A stretch of DNA of 64,000 nucleotides, taken from SW10 sp965657795. Its GTDB lineage: Bacteria; Verrucomicrobiota; Verrucomicrobiia; Verrucomicrobiales; Akkermansiaceae. Positions 54,624 to 63,633 of this stretch are shown here, one piece after another. The stretch spans positions 124,001-188,000 of the forward strand of contig CBFHQJ010000001.1 in the NCBI GenBank assembly GCA_965657795.1, given 5' to 3'. A model generated the notes under the pieces. That model saw nothing but the letters and a program-made list of their open reading frames with translations, was not told the origin of the DNA and searched no databases. Each line of letters opens with the position of its first letter. Positions within the stretch are counted from its first letter, which is position 1. Position numbers and translations under genes: made by a program.

Positions 54624-56780
54624 ATGGGGCAAGGGAACTTCCAGGCGTATTACCAAGGCGGTGTGACCGGGGAGGTTTGTTGTGATTTGGCCGGGTCGTT
54701 GGGGGAGGCGAGGATGAGCGCTTTGCGAGAGGAGATTTTTGGGGCGAAGGAAGGCGTGTTGGCGAAGGGGCGGCATCGGGTTGTGGTGTTGGCTTTTGAG
54801 CGAGGCGGGTCGAAGTTGGATGTTGCGGTGAAGGCTTTTGGACGGCAAAGCGGGTGGAAGGACCGGTATGATCGGGAGAGGGGATCGAAGGCGGCGCGTT
54901 CGTTTAGGGCGGCTCGTTTTCTGAGGGAACATGGGGTGGGGACTCCGGAGCCATTAGGATATTTTGATCGATGGGAAGGGGGGCGCTTGGTGGAGAGTTA
55001 TTATTTTTCGGAGTATCTCGATGGATTAAGGAATTTGAAGGAAGAGCTTTCTGAGCTTTATACGACGCGCGGGCCGGCTGATTTACTGGTTGGCCTTTTA
55101 GAAAATGTGGGGGAGACGATGCGGAAAATGCACGATGCGGGATTTTGCCATCGAGATTTGGGAAATCAAAATATGGAGCTTACGCCACGAGTTGGTGAAG
55201 AATGGGGTGAGGTGCATTTCATCGACTTGAATCGGGGCAAGATTCGAGAGGAGCTGGGAATGAGGGATCGGGCGCTGGATTTCGGACGTTTGATGATGCC
55301 TTCGGCATTTCTTGAGGTGCTGGTTCGCATTTATTGGGGGAAGGCGGTCCCCGAGGAGTTTCGGAAAGAGTTCCAGAAGGCGCGTCGGCGATTTGAATGG
55401 TGGTCGCGCAGCCGGAAATGGCGGCATCCGATTAAGGCGTGGAAGCGCAGAGGAAGAACAAAGGGAGCCAAAATGAAGGATCTCTGGATCTGGGATCGGA
55501 AGTCAGCGCAAGCGTCAATTACGCTGAGGCGGCGTGATCGCAAGAGGTGTCAATCATGGTGGAATCACCTCAGGATTGCGGGATCGACGGTAAGAGCGTT
55601 GCCGGGAGTTTGGCGGGAGTATCGGCGGCAGATGGCGGGGGCGTTTCAAACAAAGGTTGATCTCAAGGGCAGGATTGGGATGTCGATTGAGGTAGCGGAT
55701 TTGGAGGTGGAGCCGCAGTTGAAATTTTTAGAAAAACTAGGTGGGGATATTCCAGTTTTGATGAGGTTTGGGCATCATGAAGGGCGAGAGCAATGGGAGA
55801 AGGGGCTTGCGGTTTTGGAGCGACTTTATGGGGACGGAACCGAAATTATGGTGGCCTTGCTTCAGGATCGGGCTGCCATTTTGAATCCGGAATCTTGGCG
55901 CGAATTTCTTGAGTTTGTGCTAAGCCAGATAGAGGGGAAGGTGGGGGTGGTGGAAGTGTGTCACGTGGTGAATCGGGTGAAATGGGGAGTGCATTCGTTA
56001 AAGGAAAACGCGGCCTTGTTAGATCCCCTTTTGAAACTGAGAGATAAGTTTCCGGGGATTCAATTTTCGGGACCGGCGTGTATCGACTTTGAGTATCACT
56101 ATTTGATGGGAGCATTGGCCTCGACTCCGAAGGGTCTTCACTATGATGCTCTTTCGCATCATCTGTATGTGGATCGGCGAGGGGCTCCGGAGAACAAGCA
56201 GGGGAAGTTTGGCACGGTGGAGAAGGCGGGGCTGCTGAGGGCGATAGCAATTTGGTCGGGACGATGTGAGGAGCGGGTGATTGTCTCCGAGGTCAATTGG
56301 CCACTGGAGTGGACGGGAGTCTATTCTCCGGTTTCGGCGACTTATCAGCCGGTGAATCGGCGGGGAAGCCGGGTGCACGTCACGGAAGAACAATATGGGT
56401 GTTTCATGCTGAGGTATCTGGTCTTGACTCTTTGCTCGGGGTTTGTGGATCAAGTGTATTGGTGGCGACTGGTCGCGCACGGATTTGGATTAATTGACGA
56501 GCGTGCTGAAGGGGGATGGCGTGAACGGGTGGGATTTAAGATGCTCTGCGTCTTCCTCGAACAGTTGGGTACGGCCACTTTTATCGAAAAGCTGGAAATC
56601 GATGAAGATGTCTACGCTCTATGCTTTGAGCGGGAGGATGAAAAAATTATCATGATGTGGTGCAATAACCGCACCTACACCGGTCCGTGGCCTCTCAAAT
56701 TTGAGCGAGTCTTGGATTCCTGTGGAGATGTTGTTGACGTCGAAGAAGTTGGAGAATCGCCGGTCTATCTTTTCGCCTAG
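54624..56780 (+). CDS. LPS-kinase-like domain fused to a glycoside-hydrolase-like domain
   Basis: 718 residues, no signal peptide. Residues about 45-260 are a Kdo/WaaP-type kinase domain: VAVK with Lys70, FCHRDLGNQN with Asp178 and Asn183, VHFIDLN with Asp201. A very basic linker (about 255-345) follows. Residues about 345-660 look like a TIM-barrel glycoside hydrolase of clan A: MSIEVADL, VPVLMRFG-like strands, VVEVCHVVNRVKWG (about 442-454), YDALSHHLYVDRRGAPENKQ and VIVSEVNWPLEWTGVYSP with Glu556 where the nucleophile is expected. The usual NE acid/base pair reads HV at 447-448. A small beta domain ends the chain. It probably acts on the LPS core in the cytosol. The glycosidase family number is not assigned. 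Confidence 0.8.
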   Translation: MGQGNFQAYYQGGVTGEVCCDLAGSLGEARMSALREEIFGAKEGVLAKGRHRVVVLAFERGGSKLDVAVKAFGRQSGWKDRYDRERGSKAARSFRAARFLREHGVGTPEPLGYFDRWEGGRLVESYYFSEYLDGLRNLKEELSELYTTRGPADLLVGLLENVGETMRKMHDAGFCHRDLGNQNMELTPRVGEEWGEVHFIDLNRGKIREELGMRDRALDFGRLMMPSAFLEVLVRIYWGKAVPEEFRKEFQKARRRFEWWSRSRKWRHPIKAWKRRGRTKGAKMKDLWIWDRKSAQASITLRRRDRKRCQSWWNHLRIAGSTVRALPGVWREYRRQMAGAFQTKVDLKGRIGMSIEVADLEVEPQLKFLEKLGGDIPVLMRFGHHEGREQWEKGLAVLERLYGDGTEIMVALLQDRAAILNPESWREFLEFVLSQIEGKVGVVEVCHVVNRVKWGVHSLKENAALLDPLLKLRDKFPGIQFSGPACIDFEYHYLMGALASTPKGLHYDALSHHLYVDRRGAPENKQGKFGTVEKAGLLRAIAIWSGRCEERVIVSEVNWPLEWTGVYSPVSATYQPVNRRGSRVHVTEEQYGCFMLRYLVLTLCSGFVDQVYWWRLVAHGFGLIDERAEGGWRERVGFKMLCVFLEQLGTATFIEKLEIDEDVYALCFEREDEKIIMMWCNNRTYTGPWPLKFERVLDSCGDVVDVEEVGESPVYLFA

Positions 56781-58135
56781 ATTTTTCCGACGCCATGCGT
56801 GGTGAACCCAATCTTCCGAAGAGCCTCCAAATCAAGGATATTGCGGCCATCGAAAACGAAAGCGGGCTTGAGCATGTTCTCGAAGATTTTTTCGTAATCG
56901 AGCGTTTTAAACTCATCCCACTCGGTCACGACAGTGAGGGCGTGGGCTCCTTCGCAGGCTTCTTCTGCGGAGGCCGCGATGTGCACCAAAGGATGATTTT
57001 CATCTATTTCCAGATCTCGATAGATTTGTTCGCTGCTTACCTTGGGGTCATAAATATGAACCTCGGCTTGTTCTTCGATCAGGTCGCGGCAGATGTAAAT
57101 CGCAGAGGATTCGCGGGTGTCGTTGGTATCCTTTTTGAAGGCAAAACCAAGCATTGCGATCTTCTTTCCTGCGACGGTATTAAAGAGGGTTTTAACGATA
57201 CGCTGCACAAAGCGGGCTCTCTGGTGATCATTCATTTTAATGACCTGTTCCCAGTATTCAGCGACCTCCGTGAGTCCATAGTGTTCGCACAGGTAGACAA
57301 GGTTGAGAACATCCTTTTGAAAACACGAGCCGCCGAATCCAATCGAGGACTTGAGGAACTTTGGGCCGATTCGTGAATCGGTCCCGATGGCGCTCGCTAC
57401 TTCGTCAACATTTGCCTCGGTAGCTTCGCAGAGTGCAGAGATCGCATTGATGGATGAGATCCGCTGCGCGAGAAAGGCATTGGCAGTGAGCTTGGATAGC
57501 TCGGATGACCACACATTGGTCGTGAGGATTTTTGCGCGAGGAACCCATTCTGCATAAACATCGACCAAGGCCTGAATTGCGACTTGTCCCGTCGGAGTTT
57601 CAGCGCCTCCAATGAGGACTCGATCTGGCTCGAGGAGATCTTCAATGGCTGTACCCTCTGCGAGAAACTCGGGGTTTGAGAGAACCTCAAAATTTACGTC
57701 TGAAGAGCAATTGTTAAGGATCGTTCGAATCGTTTCAGCGGTTCGGACAGGCAGGGTGGATTTCTCAACAACAATCTTATCAGAGGTTGAGACCTCGGCG
57801 ATCTTGCGGGCACAGAGTTCGATAAACTTGAGATCAGAGGCTTTGCCGGCCCCAGTGCCATAGGTTTTGGTAGGGGTGTTGACCGACATGAAGATGATGT
57901 CGGCTTCGTCGATACTCTCTTCGACTTTGGTGCTGAAGAAGAGGTTTTTTCCGCGAGCGGCGGCGACCAGTTCGTCCAAGCCTTTCTCGTAAATAGGAAG
58001 CTTATCGCTGTTCCACGCTGCGATGCGATCGGCATTGATATCTACGACAGTCACTTTGATCCCGGGGCATTTGGTGGCGATCATAGCCATGGTTGGACCT
58101 CCGACGTATCCGGCACCTATACAACAAATCTTCAT
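56777..58135 (-). CDS. ugd: UDP-glucose 6-dehydrogenase, eukaryote-like type
   Basis: 452 residues. KICCIGAGYVGGPTMAMIA (NAD), VVDINADRIAAWNS, LPIYEKGL, KNLFFSTKVE, MSVNTPTKTYG, LSNPEFLAEGTAI, SSELSKLTANAFLAQRISSINAISALCEAT and GFGGSCFQKDVLNLVYLCEHYGL with the catalytic Cys. The set of motifs matches animal UGDH almost word for word, rather than the shorter E. coli or Streptococcus type. It oxidises UDP-glucose to UDP-glucuronate. Its stop overlaps the stop of the fusion gene by four bases. Confidence 0.95.
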   Translation of the reverse strand: MKICCIGAGYVGGPTMAMIATKCPGIKVTVVDINADRIAAWNSDKLPIYEKGLDELVAAARGKNLFFSTKVEESIDEADIIFMSVNTPTKTYGTGAGKASDLKFIELCARKIAEVSTSDKIVVEKSTLPVRTAETIRTILNNCSSDVNFEVLSNPEFLAEGTAIEDLLEPDRVLIGGAETPTGQVAIQALVDVYAEWVPRAKILTTNVWSSELSKLTANAFLAQRISSINAISALCEATEANVDEVASAIGTDSRIGPKFLKSSIGFGGSCFQKDVLNLVYLCEHYGLTEVAEYWEQVIKMNDHQRARFVQRIVKTLFNTVAGKKIAMLGFAFKKDTNDTRESSAIYICRDLIEEQAEVHIYDPKVSSEQIYRDLEIDENHPLVHIAASAEEACEGAHALTVVTEWDEFKTLDYEKIFENMLKPAFVFDGRNILDLEALRKIGFTTHGVGKI

Positions 58136-58158
58136 AATCTATTGGAAACAAGGAATCT

Positions 58159-59319
58159 CTAGAGATCTTCCTTGGCAAGGACGAGAACTTTTCCAATCAA
58201 TTTTTTAATACGGTTTTTTTGGGACCGTGGAGACAAAAATAGATCGACGGGTGTTGCTCCGGCTTCGGATATCTCTCTTAAGGCGTTTTCAAGCGACTTA
58301 TCGCTGCAATCAAAGTCGAGAGACGCATGTTCTTGAGAGAGCAACTCAGAGGGGAAGGGGAGTGCCACCATGTCTGATGAGAGGTTCACAGCCCGTAGAG
58401 GCCTTGGAATTTCGAGGTCGTTTTTATATTTCTTTAGGAATGCGAGGGGGGCTTTTCCCCGGATGCGCCAACGATCTTCGAACCAGAAGACATCGACGGG
58501 GGATCTTCGCCAGTCTTGCTCGATGCTATCCGCGCAGGCTTGAGCCGTGATGGTGGGAATGAGGCGGAAGGTGATCTTCCATCGAGCGGTTCCGACCGTT
58601 TCACAAGACAGGCTGATGAGCTGACCTTTCCCGCGCTTTGCGATGAGGTGGGGGAGTGGTGAGCAGGTGGTTGGGCGGCCGAAGAAGAGGCAGGCGGCTC
58701 CACGTTCGCCAACCCGTTGGTCTGCTAAAACGCCCATGGCGCCCCCTTCGCGCACGAAACTTATAAGCCGGTGGGTGGAGGTCCTTTTTGCAAAGAGCTC
58801 CAGGCCACGGCGCTTTCTCCGGCGTTCGACGACGGCGTTGATCAGGGCGTTGTTCAAGGGGCGGTAGTGGGTTCCGACTTTAAATTTTCCTTCCGCTAAA
58901 AAAATGGCCTGGGCAAGGAGTTCCCAGTTCCCCATATGCGGGGATACCATGACAATACCACCCTCGGCGGTGGCCTTCATGATGTCATTCAATCCTTCGA
59001 AGTGGAGACGACGAAGGGTTTCTTCGTCGCTGAGAAATGGGATCTTGAGTGAGGTCAAAAAATTGGCTCCCGTTCGTTCGAAAACCTCTGCGGCAAGTTG
59101 TTCGATTTCTGCTTGGGGTTTTTCGTCACCGAATGCGAAACGTAGGTTGCGGATGACCTGGTTTCTTCGCTTTTTGTTAAAGCGATGAACGATTCGTCCT
59201 GTCAATTCGCCGAGTCTGAAGACGGTCTCGAGTGACATTAATCCCAGTACCCACTCGAAGGCGCGATAGGCGCAATACTCAAGCCGGTGACTTAGGGTGG
59301 GGGATTTGGAACGACTCAT
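58159..59319 (-). CDS. lipid A biosynthesis lauroyl/myristoyl acyltransferase (LpxL/HtrB family) with C-terminal extension
   Basis: 386 residues. An N-terminal membrane-associated helix (about 17-35) precedes the LPLAT core: RRNQVIRNLRFAFG, MVSPHMGNWELLA with the catalytic HxxxxE-type motif HMGNWE, GTHYRPLNNALINAVVERRR, GVLADQRVG and FFGRPTTCSPLPHLIAKR. Residues from about 295 form an extension of about 90 residues not found in E. coli LpxL, rich in short hydrophobic and acidic segments, without a recognised domain. It acylates lipid A. It lies 23 bases upstream of ugd on the same strand. Confidence 0.92.
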   Translation of the reverse strand: MSRSKSPTLSHRLEYCAYRAFEWVLGLMSLETVFRLGELTGRIVHRFNKKRRNQVIRNLRFAFGDEKPQAEIEQLAAEVFERTGANFLTSLKIPFLSDEETLRRLHFEGLNDIMKATAEGGIVMVSPHMGNWELLAQAIFLAEGKFKVGTHYRPLNNALINAVVERRRKRRGLELFAKRTSTHRLISFVREGGAMGVLADQRVGERGAACLFFGRPTTCSPLPHLIAKRGKGQLISLSCETVGTARWKITFRLIPTITAQACADSIEQDWRRSPVDVFWFEDRWRIRGKAPLAFLKKYKNDLEIPRPLRAVNLSSDMVALPFPSELLSQEHASLDFDCSDKSLENALREISEAGATPVDLFLSPRSQKNRIKKLIGKVLVLAKEDL

Positions 59320-59413
59320 CGTGTGCCCGCGATCGCCGGCGGGAGCTTGGTATCAGCGAAAAAAGTGAATGTTAAGTGTCAAAGTGTCCCGATTTTCTGC
59401 GTAGAATTTCCCC

Positions 59414-60808
59414 ATGCGAATATTTGCACCTTTTTTTGCTCTTGTCTCCCTCGTGTCAGCGGCCGAGAAGCCCAACGTGCTGTTCATCTTTGCGGATGAT
59501 ATGACTTATGAGGCGATCGGTTCACTTGGACTCACCGAGGTGAAGACTCCAAACCTCGATAAGTTGTTCGCGTCGGGAACCCAGTTTACCCACGCCTATA
59601 ATTCCGGGGGCTGGAATGGTGCGATCTGCGTCGCCAGCCGGAACATGATGATGACCGGACGCCACCTCTGGTATGCGCAGAAGGAGGAGCCGAAGATGGG
59701 CGGGCGTCGCCTTTGGCCGCAATTAATGAGTGATGCCGGCTACACCACTTACATGACTGGCAAGTGGCATGTTCGCATGAAGGCGGAAGAGCTTTTTGAC
59801 CATGTCGGAGATGTCCGTCCGGGCATGCCGAACCAGGTGAAAAAGGGATACAATCGTCCGCTTGAAGGTAAGAAGGATGTTTGGGATCCGACCGACAGAT
59901 CCAACAATGGGTTTTGGAAAGGTGGAAAGCACTGGTCGGAAGTTGAGGCAGACACGGCGGTGAAATATCTCAATATGGCCAAGAAGGACGAGAAGCCGTT
60001 CTTCTTTTATCTCGCCTTCAATGCTCCCCACGATCCACGTCAGTCCCCGCAGGAGTATCTCGATATGTATCCGGTTTCGGACATCAAGGTGCCCGGGAAC
60101 TTCCTCGATGCTTATCCTCATCGCAAGGTGATGAAGGCTCCGCATAGTTTACGTGATGAGAAGCTCGCTCCGATGCCCCGAACCGAGCACTCGGTGCAGG
60201 TGGCTCGTCGCGAATACTTTGCTCTCATTACGCACATGGATGCGCAGATTGGACGCGTGCTCGAGACCCTGGAGAAAAATGGTCAGCGTGAGAATACCTA
60301 CATCGTGTTCACTGCGGACCATGGTCTTGGCTGCGGTCGTCATGGTCTTCTGGGAAAGCAAAACATGTATGACCACAGCATCCGGGTTCCCTATGTTGTG
60401 GTGGGACCGGAGGTCGAGGCCGGGAAGAAAGTTTCCGCCCCCATCTACATTCAGGACTCGGTGCCGACGGCGCTTGAAGTGGCCGGAGCTGAAGTTCCGG
60501 AACACATTCAGTATCAGAGCTACATTCCAATTTTGAAAGGAGAGTCGAGTGGTCGCGAGCAGATTTACTCGGCCTATCTCAAGGATGCCCAGCGTGCTTT
60601 GACCAAGGATGGCTACAAATTGATTCTCTATCCAGGCGGTGGCATTGCCCGTCTCTATCACCTTGAAAAAGATCCACTCGAGAAAGTGGACTTGCTTGAA
60701 AAGGGGAAAGGCAGGGATGTCGCCCGGAAGCTCTTTAAGGCGCTCAAATCAGAAGCAAAGCTCCACGGAGACCAGTTGGTCTTTGGTGAATACAAGGCTT
60801 TGAAATAG
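59414..60808 (+). CDS. secreted type I sulfatase
   Basis: 464 residues with a signal peptide (RIFAPFFALVSLVSA). KPNVLFIFADDM carries the two metal-binding Asp (28-29). CVASR (72-76) is the formylglycine motif CxAxR that a generating enzyme converts; TGR follows. YMTGKWH, APHDPRQSP and VFTADHG with the second metal site complete the alkaline-phosphatase-like core. It probably desulfates an algal or animal polysaccharide, which fits a marine lifestyle. No formylglycine-generating enzyme gene is in the window. Confidence 0.95.
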   Translation: MRIFAPFFALVSLVSAAEKPNVLFIFADDMTYEAIGSLGLTEVKTPNLDKLFASGTQFTHAYNSGGWNGAICVASRNMMMTGRHLWYAQKEEPKMGGRRLWPQLMSDAGYTTYMTGKWHVRMKAEELFDHVGDVRPGMPNQVKKGYNRPLEGKKDVWDPTDRSNNGFWKGGKHWSEVEADTAVKYLNMAKKDEKPFFFYLAFNAPHDPRQSPQEYLDMYPVSDIKVPGNFLDAYPHRKVMKAPHSLRDEKLAPMPRTEHSVQVARREYFALITHMDAQIGRVLETLEKNGQRENTYIVFTADHGLGCGRHGLLGKQNMYDHSIRVPYVVVGPEVEAGKKVSAPIYIQDSVPTALEVAGAEVPEHIQYQSYIPILKGESSGREQIYSAYLKDAQRALTKDGYKLILYPGGGIARLYHLEKDPLEKVDLLEKGKGRDVARKLFKALKSEAKLHGDQLVFGEYKALK

Positions 60809-60860
60809 GGGCGGATTCCCCGGTCTTGACGGACGGGGGTGGGAGTGGTTTTGATTTGGA

Positions 60861-62586
60861 ATGATCTCCCGCTCTCTAGCACTCCTGACTGCGTTTGCTT
60901 TTCCGATTTAATCTCCAGCTGACGAAGTGAAAGAGTTGGCTGAATTGAATGAGGTTTTTGAAGCTGCAAAACTAAAGCTGCCCGGCGAGCTTCGCGCCCG
61001 GTTGGGGGGCGGTTTGGGATGGCGGACGGGTTGCTCGCGAAGATCTTGCGGTGATGATGTCGGGCGTGGCCGAAGTGCTCGGCGTAAATACACCAACGAG
61101 CGGAGATGATGTGGATCTCGATCTGGCTTGGGAGAAGTTTGTCAAAAGAGTTTGGTCTTGGAGCGACACCCCCGCGCCGGATCCTTTACCGGAAGTGGGA
61201 GACGGAGCGGTTTTTACGCAATTCCTGAAGAATGGGGTCTGGAGGGCGATGGGAGGCGAAGCTTCGATGGAGCAACTGATGGTGCACGAGTTCGGACATG
61301 CTCTTCAGTTGGAGCAGGAGACGATGAGAGCCAGGATGAGTTACTGGGGACATGTGTCAGGATTCACGAATTCGAAACGGGGCGAACCCTCTGATGGATT
61401 TGTCGGAGGTTCAAATCGAATGGAGCAAATGAAGGTCTTGATCAGGCTGCTTCTCTCCAACGAACCAAACAAGATGCCTCGGGGAGGTTTGGCTGAGTAT
61501 CAGGTTTCTGATCAGGCGAATTTCGTGAACCGCTATGCTCGTTATGATCTGCGGGAAGACTATGCAGAGAGCTTTCGGCTCATGACTTATGACCCGGAGC
61601 GCTTGATCAAGGTCGCTCCGGAGAAGTTCCTTTATCTAAATGCGCTGGGTTGGAGTGCGCGTCTTGATCGTGAGAACCCTGGTCCGCTTTGGTATTCCGG
61701 GAACGATCTCGACCGGCTTTTCCCAAGAGCCATGCGGTTGGAAGTGTTTCGGAAAATTTTTGGGATGGAAGGCGCGGGCCCGGCTTGGCATCCGGTGCCC
61801 TTGGCCGCGGTTCTGCGAGCGCATCAAGACGAATTGTCATCAGCCGACTTACCGCCGCCTTATTTGGTCGCGGCAATCCCCAATGATTTGCCCAAGGAGC
61901 TCCAGACGATCTTGTCCCCGGGTTTGTTGAGTGTGGAAATTGACGGCAAAACGTATGTAGCTTCCGAGCAGCGTCAGAAGCTTCGACAGGATGAAGCCAT
62001 TGTGGAATGGATGAACACGTATTCCTATAATTTTATGATTGAGAAGTTTCGCCTTCAAGGGACGGATGGGATTTTGGGATCATACCAGAAGGTGGTCGCA
62101 GATGAGAATGATCCAGCAAAACGGAGTCAGCATTTTGAGATCATTCGAGAACTTGGCCGTGACCTGGTCGATGATGGCCAGTGGGATAAATGGTACCTTG
62201 CGGAGACTCAATTTCACAAAGAGGCAGGGAATGTCTGGCTGGCTGCGCGGTATTCCATGTTGGCGTCAGACGGGACACCTGAAGAGAGGCTGGCCCAAAT
62301 CCGGGATCTTGGTTCCAAGGCAGATGCCGGCTTCGAGCGCGCGTGTTTTCTGGCGACGGCTGTGGATGTTGCTTTGGAGACAGGCGATCCCAAGAAAGTG
62401 GCTTCGGCCATCGAATCGATTCCGGGCGAGACCTTTGGTGCTTGGTTGCGGCTGCGGGCAGGCATGCGTTCCGCGAAGGCCTTGGGAGGTGAGATTGGTA
62501 AAGACTTGCTGGAAGTGGCCGGAAAGGAGGCTGAAGGAGTCAAAGCGCCCTTGATCAGGGAGCACTTGGAGGGCTTGTTGAAATAG
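60861..62586 (+). pseudogene. secreted zinc metalloprotease-like gene with a nonsense codon and a frameshift
   Basis: An ATG at 60861 opens a signal peptide (MISRSLALLTAFAFP), but TAA at 60909-60911 stops it. The same frame then continues (ADEVKELAELNEVFEAAKLK) to a run of six G at 61004-61009, after which the sense moves one frame (WDGGRVAREDLAVMMSGVAEVLGV). From 61051 a frame of 511 residues is unbroken and could start at GTG 61051. It holds HEFGHALQ (61285 onward), an HExxH zinc site, and REDYAESF about 90 residues later with the likely third Glu ligand, an arrangement like anthrax-lethal-factor-type gluzincins. The C-terminal half is helical. Two lesions argue for decay, though assembly error is possible. 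Confidence 0.6.
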
Positions 62587-62655
62587 CATCGCAGGCAATC
62601 AGGGATTTCTTTCTGGAAGGGCGGAGCGAAATCCTGCGTAATTGGGGAAGAAATT

Positions 62656-63633
62656 ATGAAACGTCTCGCCCTAATTGTTCCACTTTTGCTGGCGCTTGTC
62701 AGTCCGCTGTTTTTGTCTGCCAAGAAAGAGGAGTCGAAGAAAAAGAAGATCGTTCTGATTGCGGGTAGCCGGAGCCACGGCTCGGGCGAGCATGAGTTCA
62801 GAGCGGGGTGTATGCTTCTTGCGAAGGCGCTCAATGAGGAGAGTGGACTTGAAGTTGAGGCGATTGTTGTTGGGAAAGATTGGCCGAAGGATAAGTCGGT
62901 GCTCGACGATGCGGACTCCATTTTCATTTTTGCCGACAATGTTAGCGGGATTTCCGGAGAGTGGGAGTATCTGGACTCTTTGGCGAAGAAGGGTGTGGGA
63001 ATGGTGTTCATGCACTATGCTGTTCACCCCAACCCGCAAATGGGAAAGAAATACTACCAACCATGGATCGGTGGGGCGATGGAATCCAAGTGGTCGGTCA
63101 ATCCCCATTGGGTGGCTGATATGAAGGTGAAGCAGGATCACGAAGTCTCAAACGGTGTTCCGGAAACCGTGACTTGTCTCGACGAGTTTTACTACAACAT
63201 GCGCTTCATCGATGATCGCGACAAGGTGCTCGACTTGGTCACGGCAACCCCAACCCGCGAGAACATGTATAAATACATCAACCTTTGGAACCAGCATGGC
63301 GTTGATGGTTTAAACAAGGAACAGGCTCTCATGTGGGGCTACGAACGTCCGGGTGGCGGTCGTGGTGTTGGCTTTACCGGTGGTCATTATCACCACGGCT
63401 GGGCTCTGGATGGATTCCGCACGGTGGTTTTGAATGCGTTGGTTTGGTCGGCCGGAATGGAAGTTCCCGAAGGCGGAGTGAAGTCCAAGTCCCTGACCGA
63501 AGACGATCTTAATGCCAATCTTGATCGTTACGGCAACAAGACAAAGAGGCTTAAACTTCCTAATCCTGAGGATTGGAAGAAGTTGAAACCAGCGCGTATC
63601 GACGAGAAGCGCGAAGCAAAGTTCAAGAAGTAA
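62656..63633 (+). CDS. ThuA-like domain secreted protein
   Basis: 325 residues with a signal peptide. KKIVLIAGSRSHGSGEHEFRAGC opens a ThuA-like (trehalose-utilisation, glutamine-amidotransferase-like) domain; GMVFMHYAVHPN, IGGAMESKWSVNPHW, LDEFYYNMRF and GVGFTGGHYHHGWALDGFR are typical. ThuA proteins act in disaccharide oxidation pathways in some bacteria; in Planctomycetes and Verrucomicrobia secreted forms are very common and unstudied. A hairpin (GTAATCC-GCTG-GGATTAC) spans the stop codon at 63630-63647 but has no T tract. Confidence 0.88.
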   Translation: MKRLALIVPLLLALVSPLFLSAKKEESKKKKIVLIAGSRSHGSGEHEFRAGCMLLAKALNEESGLEVEAIVVGKDWPKDKSVLDDADSIFIFADNVSGISGEWEYLDSLAKKGVGMVFMHYAVHPNPQMGKKYYQPWIGGAMESKWSVNPHWVADMKVKQDHEVSNGVPETVTCLDEFYYNMRFIDDRDKVLDLVTATPTRENMYKYINLWNQHGVDGLNKEQALMWGYERPGGGRGVGFTGGHYHHGWALDGFRTVVLNALVWSAGMEVPEGGVKSKSLTEDDLNANLDRYGNKTKRLKLPNPEDWKKLKPARIDEKREAKFKK

